Shown here: positions 40,858 through 47,509 of the stretch, in pieces
Numbering within the stretch: position 1 is the first letter of the stretch
How the letters are laid out: every line of letters starts with the position of its first letter
DNA from: an uncultured Acinetobacter sp.
Lineage (GTDB): Bacteria > Pseudomonadota > Gammaproteobacteria > Pseudomonadales > Moraxellaceae
Length of the DNA: 47,509 bases
Reading direction: 5' to 3'
Assembly: GCA_947627655.1 (NCBI GenBank)
Contig: CANQWW010000002.1
Location: 1-47,509, forward strand
Program-made: the position numbers and the translations under genes
The notes under the pieces: model-generated
The model's input: only the letters and a program-made list of their open reading frames with translations
Databases searched by the model: none
What the model was told of the DNA's origin: nothing

Positions 40858-41561
40858 TTCTTTTCATTCGCTGAAATTTCTGTAGATGGATTCGAGAGTT
40901 GCTCCCGGATCCATTTTACATTTTCAGGGCTAAAGAGATTTTCAATATTGCGCCAGACACGGTGAAAGCCATAGCCACCATGCTTCATTTCCTGGATAGC
41001 ATCTTCTATCGCCCAGTTCTGGAAAATAATCCGGTACATGGCAATACTGGCACCGGTACGGTCAGAGCCATGGTAGCAGTGGAGAAGTACTTTTTCCTTG
41101 TTCTGGCGAGCCTGCTGAATTTCCCTCATCACTGTTAATAAATCTTCCCGGTCGATTGCCCAGGTATGGATGGGAATATGGCGAAGTTTTAAATTGTCAT
41201 TGTTCTGGCGAGCCTGCTGAATTTCCCTCATCACTGTTAATAAATCTTCCCGGTCGATTGCCCAGGTATGGATGGGAATATGGCGAAGTTTTAAATTGTC
41301 ATTTGCCAGCACGTCACTGTCTTTGTCGCGTGCACGTAGGTTAATCACTACATTAATCTCATGTTGCTTCAGTAAAGGTTTAAATTCGTGGCTTGGCTGT
41401 TCGCTGCGATATAGCTCCTCACTGATCTGATATAAATTATGGTTTTTATGAATCAGTTGTCCCCAGTGAGCCGGACGTTGTTGCTCGGGTAAAGCGGGTG
41501 TAGTCATACAGCCCGATAAGGCTAAGATAGAAACGAGAAGCAGCGCATAAGAATTTTTCAT
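40854..41561 (-). CDS. Lipoprotein tyrosine/dual-specificity phosphatase-like protein containing an internal duplication
   Basis: MKNSYALLLVSILALSGC lipobox; VLLHCYHGSDRTGASIAMYR (HCxxGxxR). Confidence 0.85.
   Translation of the reverse strand: MKNSYALLLVSILALSGCMTTPALPEQQRPAHWGQLIHKNHNLYQISEELYRSEQPSHEFKPLLKQHEINVVINLRARDKDSDVLANDNLKLRHIPIHTWAIDREDLLTVMREIQQARQNNDNLKLRHIPIHTWAIDREDLLTVMREIQQARQNKEKVLLHCYHGSDRTGASIAMYRIIFQNWAIEDAIQEMKHGGYGFHRVWRNIENLFSPENVKWIREQLSNPSTEISANEKN
41098..41303. repeat. Perfect 102-bp tandem duplication inside phosphatase CDS
   Basis: 41098-41201 is identical to 41200-41303 (period 102 bp); 34-aa in-frame repeat NDNLKLRHIPIHTWAIDREDLLTVMREIQQARQN x2. Confidence 0.98.
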
Positions 41562-41685
41562 GGGAATCAAAATTGTAGTTTTAATACTATCTTAAACAGA
41601 AGCAAATTCTTTATAAAGAAAAAGCCTGTCCGGAAACAGGTTCAGGCAAGTTTGGAGTCTGACTTGTCACTGGGGACTAAAAAAA

Positions 41686-41727
41686 CATGAAAATGAGGGT
41701 GGATGAATAAAGAACCTCATTTTCATG
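41686..41727. repeat. Inverted repeat
   Basis: CATGAAAATGAGG (41686-41698) / CCTCATTTTCATG (41715-41727), perfect 13 bp. Confidence 0.85.
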
Positions 41728-41890
41728 GTGGAGAGTGACTTATAGTTTTTTAAATTATTTTTTTAATTTATTGATTAACTTAATAAAGTTACCTGAAGTT
41801 ATGCGCTTCGCTTGCCTTGTGCAAAACTGAAAAGGAGTGGTTTATTCATTGTTACTCCATAGTTGAAGTGATGCAGTTTAAGCTACGCGC

Positions 41891-41910
41891 GTGTGGCAGG
41901 GATGCCACAC
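41891..41910. repeat. Inverted repeat
   Basis: GTGTGGCA-ggga-TGCCACAC. Confidence 0.85.
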
Positions 41911-41979
41911 ATTACCCATCCTTGCGCTGCGTTTTAAAGCAGTGCTTAAAACTGGCTCAGGAGGTCGTGTATGGGTAAT
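41911..41979. repeat. Nested inverted repeats
   Basis: ATTACCCAT...ATGGGTAAT outer arms enclosing GTTTTAAaGCA/TGCTTAAAAC inner arms. Confidence 0.75.
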
Positions 41980-41995
41980 AAGAGACTTTTCTTGC

Positions 41996-42019
41996 GAACT
42001 CAAAATATATTTTGAGTTC
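41996..42019. repeat. Perfect 24-bp palindrome
   Basis: GAACTCAAAATATATTTTGAGTTC. Confidence 0.9.
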
Positions 42020-42100
42020 TCATTTGGGTCTTTCCAAAGTAGGGTTTTGCCTACACAAATCCATTGAAACTTTTAAATAAAATATGAGGCTGTGTAATAC

Positions 42101-42135
42101 TTAACTATAAATGTGAATAAATTTCATATAGTTAA
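42101..42135. repeat. Inverted repeat
   Basis: TTAACTATA / TATAGTTAA. Confidence 0.7.
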
Positions 42136-42215
42136 ATCACTTTCTCGTTGCTTTTGTTACTTCATACAAGCCTGGTTGAAATTTTGGGACAGCAGTAGTG
42201 TTTTATTTATCTTTG

Positions 42216-42286
42216 CCAGCCATAGCTATGCTATGGCTCTTGCGCTCGGACGGAGCAGTGCTCCGTTTTATCCTCGCTCAGGCTGG
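42216..42286. repeat. Compound hairpin element abutting the 3' end of the peroxiredoxin gene
   Basis: AGCCATAGC-tat-GCTATGGCT (42218-42238), ACGGAGC-agt-GCTCCGT (42250-42266), outer CCAGCC/GGCTGG. Confidence 0.7.
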
Positions 42287-42909
42287 GGCGTTAGGCGCAG
42301 GTAAGGAGTGACCGCTTTGTACCCTTTAGGGAAGCGTTGTTTGATTTCTTCCTCATCTTTGAGTGACGGCACGATCACCACATCATCACCATGTTGCCAG
42401 TTCGCAGGGGTCGCGACTTTATGGTGGTCTGTCAGTTGCAGTGAATCGACCACACGCAAGATTTCATGGAAGTTACGGCCCGTCGATGCTGGATAAGTAA
42501 TAATCAAACGTACTTTTTTGTTTGGGTCAATAATCACCAAAGAGCGTACAGTCAGGGTTTCGCTGGAATTCGGGTGAATGAAATCATAGAGTGTCGATAC
42601 TTTACGGTCCTGATCGGCGATGATCGGGAAGTTGACCGTAGTATCTTGAGTGGCATTAATATCTTTAATCCAGCCATGATGGGATTCGACATCATCGACA
42701 GAAAGAGCAATGGCTTTGACACCACGTTTTGCAAATTCATCTTTTAGCTTGGCGGTATAGCCAAGTTCAGTGGTACATACCGGCGTGTAATCTGCTGGAT
42801 GTGAAAATAAAATACCCCAGCTATCAGCTAAAAAATCATAAAAATTAATTAAGCCTGCGCTAGACTGCTGTTCAAAATTGGGTGCGGTATCGCCTAAACG
42901 TAAAGTCAT
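42268..42909 (-). CDS. 1-Cys peroxiredoxin (Prx6/AhpC-TSA family)
   Basis: MTLRLGDTAPNFEQQSSAGLINFYDFLADSWGILFSHPADYTPVCTTELG; PYLRLTPQP C-terminus. Confidence 0.94.
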   Translation of the reverse strand: MTLRLGDTAPNFEQQSSAGLINFYDFLADSWGILFSHPADYTPVCTTELGYTAKLKDEFAKRGVKAIALSVDDVESHHGWIKDINATQDTTVNFPIIADQDRKVSTLYDFIHPNSSETLTVRSLVIIDPNKKVRLIITYPASTGRNFHEILRVVDSLQLTDHHKVATPANWQHGDDVVIVPSLKDEEEIKQRFPKGYKAVTPYLRLTPQPERG

Positions 42910-43232
42910 GTGATGTGCCTCAAAAGATTTGTTCTTGGTTTCGATAAAATGACTATGAGCCAAATTTTTTATAATTAAAAATAGTGTTTTTGGCTTTACT
43001 TATGAATATAAGTGCTAAAAAAGCGTCACCCATCTATCCGTTTTTGAATCAAACAGACAGCTATTTGACTATGTTGCCTGTCTAAAATTTGTTACATTAG
43101 CTTGCCTTAAGTCTTCGGGCTGGAAGCAGGGATCAGTTTTTTTTGCTAAAAACCTTGTAGTTCAAATTTCTAGCACCATAATAACGACTAAGAACATATT
43201 CATTTGACAAGCAAGATTTAGAGAGTCTATTC

Positions 43233-45956
43233 ATGTTGGCAAGTCTGATCGGAGGAATCTTCGGTACCAAAAATGAGCGCGAACTTAAACGCATGCGTAA
43301 AATCGTAGACAAGATTAATGCGCTCGAGCCGACGATATCAGCCCTAAGCGATGCAGACTTATCTGCAAAAACTGAAGAATTCAAACAACGATATAATAAG
43401 GGCGAAAGTCTAGATAAATTACTTCCTGAAGCATTTGCTGTCTGCCGCGAAGCGGGTAAGCGGGTCATGGGGATGCGTCACTATGATGTACAGCTGATCG
43501 GTGGTATCACCCTGCATGAAGGCAAGATTGCCGAGATGCGTACCGGTGAAGGTAAAACCTTAATGGGGACCTTGGCCTGTTACCTGAACACTTTAAGTGG
43601 GCAGGGCGTGCATGTCATTACCGTGAACGACTATCTGGCACAACGTGATGCTGAGCTCAACCGTCCGCTGTTCGAATTCCTGGGTTTAAGCATTGGTATT
43701 ATTTACTCCATGCAAAACCCGGCAGAAAAAGCAGAAGCATATAAAGCGGATATCACTTACGGTACCAACAACGAATTCGGTTTTGACTACCTGCGTGACA
43801 ATATGGTGTTCTCGCTGGCAGAGAAAAAACAGCGCGGTCTGACCTATGCCATTATTGATGAGGTCGACTCGATCTTGATCGATGAAGCGCGTACGCCTTT
43901 GATCATTTCGGGTCAAAGTGAAGATTCTTCGCAGCTGTATTCTGCTATCAACAGCATTCCACCAAAGCTGCATCCACAGAAAGAAGAAAAGGTCGCAGAT
44001 GGCGGCCATTTCTGGATTGATGAAAAACAGCGTTCTGTGGAAATTACTGAAGCTGGTTTTGAACTGGTCGAAGATGAGCTGATTGCCATGGGCTTGCTGG
44101 CTGAAGGTGAAAGTCTGTATTCAGCTTCCAATCTGAACCTGGTGCATCATGTAACCGCTGCCATTCGCGCACATTACCTGTATCAACGCAACGTCCATTA
44201 CATTATTCACGAAGGTGAAGTTATTATTGTGGATGAAAATACCGGTCGTACCATGCCGGGTCGTCGTTGGTCAGAAGGTTTGCATCAAGCGGTTGAAGCC
44301 AAAGAAGACCTGGAAATCCAGCCGGAAAACCAGACGCTTGCAACCACGACTTTCCAGAACTATTTCCGTCTTTATAAAAAACTCTCAGGCATGACCGGTA
44401 CGGCGGATACTGAAGCTGCAGAGATGAAAGAAATTTATGGTCTGGATGTGGTACTGATCCCGACCCATCGTCCGATGATTCGTGATGACCAAAACGACTT
44501 GATTTACTTGAATCGTGAAGGGAAATATAACGCGATCATTCAAGAAATCCAGCGTATTCATGAAGCAGGCGTTGCACCGATCCTGATTGGTACAGCAACC
44601 ATTGAAGCCTCAGAAATCCTCTCAGACAAACTGAAGGCAGCGGGCATTAGCCATGAAGTCCTAAACGCGAAGCAGCATGAGCGTGAAGCAGATATTATCG
44701 CGCAGGCAGGTGCACCACGTGCAGTTACGATTGCGACGAACATGGCCGGTCGTGGTACGGATATTCTGCTCGGGGGTAACTGGAAAGCCAAGCTGGCTAA
44801 AATTGAAAATCCGACCCCAGCAGATGAAGAGCGCCTAAAAGCAGAATGGGAAGACAATCACGAAGCGGTACTGTCTTCGGGTGGTTTGCACATTATTGGT
44901 TCGGAACGCCATGAATCACGCCGTATTGATAACCAGCTGCGTGGTCGTGCGGGTCGTCAGGGTGACCCGGGTGTGTCTCGTTTCTATCTGTCACTTGAAG
45001 ATGACCTGATGCGTATTTTCGCGGGTGACCGTATTGTCTCGATGATGCGTGCCATGGGCTTACGTGAAGACGAAGCGATTGAGCACAAGATGGTGTCGCG
45101 TTCAATCGAAAATGCCCAGCGTAAAGTAGAAGCACGGAACTTCGATATTCGTAAGAACCTATTGAAATACGATGACGTAAATAACGAACAGCGTAAGATT
45201 ATCTATTCACAACGTGACGATATTCTGGCGGAAAATTCATTGCAGGATTACATCGAAGAGATGATCCGCGATGTCATGAAAGGCATGATTGCCAACTATG
45301 TACCACCTGAGTCGATTCATGACCAGTGGGATATTGATGGTCTGGAAGCGGCATTACGTGAAGATCTGAATTTTGACCTGCCAATCAACCAGTGGCTGGA
45401 ACAGGATCGTCGTCTGGATGAAGAAGGGCTGGTAGAGCGTATTACCGATGAAGTCGTCAACCGTTATCGTGAACGTCGTGAGCAAATGGGAGTGGAGTCT
45501 GCCGCCACATTAGAACGTCACTTCCTGTTAAATTCTCTGGATCGTCACTGGAAAGAGCATCTGGCCGCAATGGATTATCTACGTCAGGGGATTCATTTAC
45601 GTGGTTATGCGCAGAAGAATCCGGAGCAGGAATACAAAAAAGAAGCCTATAACCTGTTTGTTAACATGTTAGGGGTGATTAAATCTGATGTGGTTATGGA
45701 TCTGTCACGTATTCATGTGCCGACTGCTGAAGAGCTGGCCGAGATGGAAGCGCAGCAACAGGCTCAGGCGGAAGCCATGCGTATCCAGCTCTCTCATCAG
45801 GAATTTGATAGCTTGCTTGAAGGTGAAGAAGATACCACCCAGCAAAATGCTAATGCAACACCAGTTGCAGCGGTATTTGAAGCACCTGCCAGCCGTAATG
45901 CGCCATGTCCATGTGGTTCCGGTCTGAAATACAAGCAATGTCATGGTAAAATCTAA
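43233..45956 (+). CDS. secA: Protein translocase ATPase SecA
   Basis: [41 protein letters not shown]-terminal zinc motif [14 protein letters not shown]. Confidence 0.99.
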   Translation: MLASLIGGIFGTKNERELKRMRKIVDKINALEPTISALSDADLSAKTEEFKQRYNKGESLDKLLPEAFAVCREAGKRVMGMRHYDVQLIGGITLHEGKIAEMRTGEGKTLMGTLACYLNTLSGQGVHVITVNDYLAQRDAELNRPLFEFLGLSIGIIYSMQNPAEKAEAYKADITYGTNNEFGFDYLRDNMVFSLAEKKQRGLTYAIIDEVDSILIDEARTPLIISGQSEDSSQLYSAINSIPPKLHPQKEEKVADGGHFWIDEKQRSVEITEAGFELVEDELIAMGLLAEGESLYSASNLNLVHHVTAAIRAHYLYQRNVHYIIHEGEVIIVDENTGRTMPGRRWSEGLHQAVEAKEDLEIQPENQTLATTTFQNYFRLYKKLSGMTGTADTEAAEMKEIYGLDVVLIPTHRPMIRDDQNDLIYLNREGKYNAIIQEIQRIHEAGVAPILIGTATIEASEILSDKLKAAGISHEVLNAKQHEREADIIAQAGAPRAVTIATNMAGRGTDILLGGNWKAKLAKIENPTPADEERLKAEWEDNHEAVLSSGGLHIIGSERHESRRIDNQLRGRAGRQGDPGVSRFYLSLEDDLMRIFAGDRIVSMMRAMGLREDEAIEHKMVSRSIENAQRKVEARNFDIRKNLLKYDDVNNEQRKIIYSQRDDILAENSLQDYIEEMIRDVMKGMIANYVPPESIHDQWDIDGLEAALREDLNFDLPINQWLEQDRRLDEEGLVERITDEVVNRYRERREQMGVESAATLERHFLLNSLDRHWKEHLAAMDYLRQGIHLRGYAQKNPEQEYKKEAYNLFVNMLGVIKSDVVMDLSRIHVPTAEELAEMEAQQQAQAEAMRIQLSHQEFDSLLEGEEDTTQQNANATPVAAVFEAPASRNAPCPCGSGLKYKQCHGKI

Positions 45957-45981
45957 TTGTCACGATAAATCTGCGTGAACT

Positions 45982-46016
45982 AAAAAAATCAGAGCCTGAG
46001 TGCTCTGATTTTTTTA
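45982..46016 (+). terminator. Rho-independent terminator after secA
   Basis: AAATCAGAGC-ctgagt-GCTCTGATTTTTTT. Confidence 0.85.
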
Positions 46017-46110
46017 TGTGAAAATTTTTTGCAAATGCATATTTCGATTTGCAGTGCGTCCTATTAAGTGTTATTTAGTTGCTCATTGGACATCAAATAG
46101 CGGACAGACA

Positions 46111-46464
46111 ATGAAAACACTATTAAAACCGTTAATGATTGCTGCTTTGGCAATCCCTACATTGAGTTTTGCAGCCTCAGACACCACGACTATCAATAAA
46201 GTTAAGCAGGCGATTGGCTCAACAACAGCACCTGTACTGGTTGATCCGAATGGTCAGGTCACGATTGAAAGCCCGCGTACCGGCATTCGTTATACTTTTG
46301 ATAATCCGAATCGTCCGATCGTACTGCAAACTCAAGCAATCGTTGCAGCAAATACAGTCAATGCAGACCGTATTGTGGCATCTAATCCCGCCCTTTCTGC
46401 AGCAAGTCAGCAGGAAGCAAAGCAGACGCTGCTAAATGAAGCTGCACAGCTGGCACAAAACTAA
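46111..46464 (+). CDS. Small secreted hypothetical protein
   Basis: MKTLLKPLMIAALAIPTLSFAAS signal peptide; internal start preferred over 46018. Confidence 0.75.
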   Translation: MKTLLKPLMIAALAIPTLSFAASDTTTINKVKQAIGSTTAPVLVDPNGQVTIESPRTGIRYTFDNPNRPIVLQTQAIVAANTVNADRIVASNPALSAASQQEAKQTLLNEAAQLAQN

Positions 46465-46480
46465 GTTTTCTCAAGCTAAT

Positions 46481-46510
46481 AAAAAACCAGTTCCGATGAC
46501 TGGTTTTTTA
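46481..46510 (+). terminator. Rho-independent terminator
   Basis: AAACCAGT-tccgatg-ACTGGTTTTTT. Confidence 0.8.
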
Positions 46511-46619
46511 TTGTGAAACAGCATAAGAAAAATGAGTCTCTATCAGACTTTGGCTCGATTTTTTACTTTAGATCAACTAAGCTGTATTTTTCTGAAACTT
46601 CAATATTGGACATTTAAAA

Positions 46620-47509
46620 ATGGCAGTTGGTGACGTATCTATGCCACAGATGCATGTGGTCAAAGGCATAAAAATTGGTTCGGCAGAAGCGTATGTACGC
46701 TATCAGAACCGACGTGACCTGGTGATATTTGAACTGGCTGAAGGTTCCAATGTTGCAGGTGTATTTACCCAGAACGCGTTCTGTGCAGCACCTGTGCATG
46801 TTTCTAAAGCACATTTAACAGTGGGTAATCCACGTTATCTGGTCATTAACACCGGTAATGCCAATGCGGGTACAGGCTCAATAGGGATGAGTAATGCAGA
46901 AGCCACTTGTACCAAGCTGGCTGAGCTTGCCGGGGTAAAAAATACCGAAGTATTGCCATTTTCAACAGGCGTGATTGGTGAGCAATTGCCAATGGAGCGC
47001 CTGTTAAGTGGATTGCAGCCGGCGTTAGACTCCTTGTCTGATGATGCCTGGGTGGATGCAGCAACAGGCATTATGACGACAGATACCACACCTAAAGGTG
47101 CCTCTGAGCAGTTCGTATTAGATGGCATTACTTATACTATGACTGGTATCTCTAAGGGTGCGGGTATGATTCGCCCGAATATGGCCACTATGCTAAGTTA
47201 TGTGGCTACTGATGCACCTATTTCTCGTGAATTAGTACAAAAATTATTAAAAGAAACAGTGAATGTATCTTTTAACCGTATTACGGTAGATGGTGATACA
47301 TCAACAAATGATTCTTGTATTTTTGCTGCAACTGGTCAAGCTGGTGGTGCTGAAATTACGAGCAGTGATGATACACGTTATCCTTTGATATTAGATGTGC
47401 TTACACGTGTAATGAAGCGTTTAGCACAATTAATTATTCGTGATGGAGAGGGTGCAACTAAATTTATTACAGTTGCTGTAGAAGGTGGGCAAAATACACA
47501 AGAATGTTG
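46620..47509 (+). CDS. argJ: Bifunctional glutamate N-acetyltransferase/amino-acid acetyltransferase ArgJ (3' truncated by window edge)
   Basis: Open frame from ATG 46620 to window end (absent from the ORF track because it has no stop): [64 protein letters not shown]. Confidence 0.95.
   Translation, partial: MAVGDVSMPQMHVVKGIKIGSAEAYVRYQNRRDLVIFELAEGSNVAGVFTQNAFCAAPVHVSKAHLTVGNPRYLVINTGNANAGTGSIGMSNAEATCTKLAELAGVKNTEVLPFSTGVIGEQLPMERLLSGLQPALDSLSDDAWVDAATGIMTTDTTPKGASEQFVLDGITYTMTGISKGAGMIRPNMATMLSYVATDAPISRELVQKLLKETVNVSFNRITVDGDTSTNDSCIFAATGQAGGAEITSSDDTRYPLILDVLTRVMKRLAQLIIRDGEGATKFITVAVEGGQNTQEC

Noticed and set aside
42913-42963. N-terminal extension of the peroxiredoxin ORF
   Set aside because: MTLRLGDTAPNF is the typical family N-terminus; extension lacks support.

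Overview
The window looks like an Acinetobacter-type (Moraxellaceae) chromosomal segment, judged from gene content and order; no database search was run. It is mostly housekeeping. Minus-strand block: queA / membrane protein + lemA / tgt / yajC-secD-secF, with a divergent tRNA-Leu(CAA). Then two tandem acyl-CoA dehydrogenases, a BaeSR-like two-component pair divergent from a Spy-like repeat lipoprotein, an amino-acid permease, selO, a fatty-acid desaturase, and a cobalamin riboswitch-btuB-adenosyltransferase unit. Then trpF-trpB, a translationally coupled trpA-accD-folC-SPOR operon, a lipoprotein tyrosine/dual-specificity phosphatase, a 1-Cys peroxiredoxin, secA, and a truncated argJ. I saw no CRISPR array, intact IS element, prophage or defence island. 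The observations most worth a second look are: (1) a perfect in-frame 102-bp tandem duplication in the phosphatase gene that doubles the segment just upstream of the catalytic HCxxGxxR loop; (2) three DnaA-box-like 9-mers, two of them perfect inverted TTATCCACA, packed into the short gap downstream of selO; (3) a ~0.65-kb ORF-free intergenic region at 41.6-42.27 kb dense in perfect inverted repeats; (4) a Spy-like lipoprotein with a duplicated LTxxQ + two-Cys module facing baeSR; (5) two decayed coding remnants, one bounded exactly by 12-bp direct repeats.
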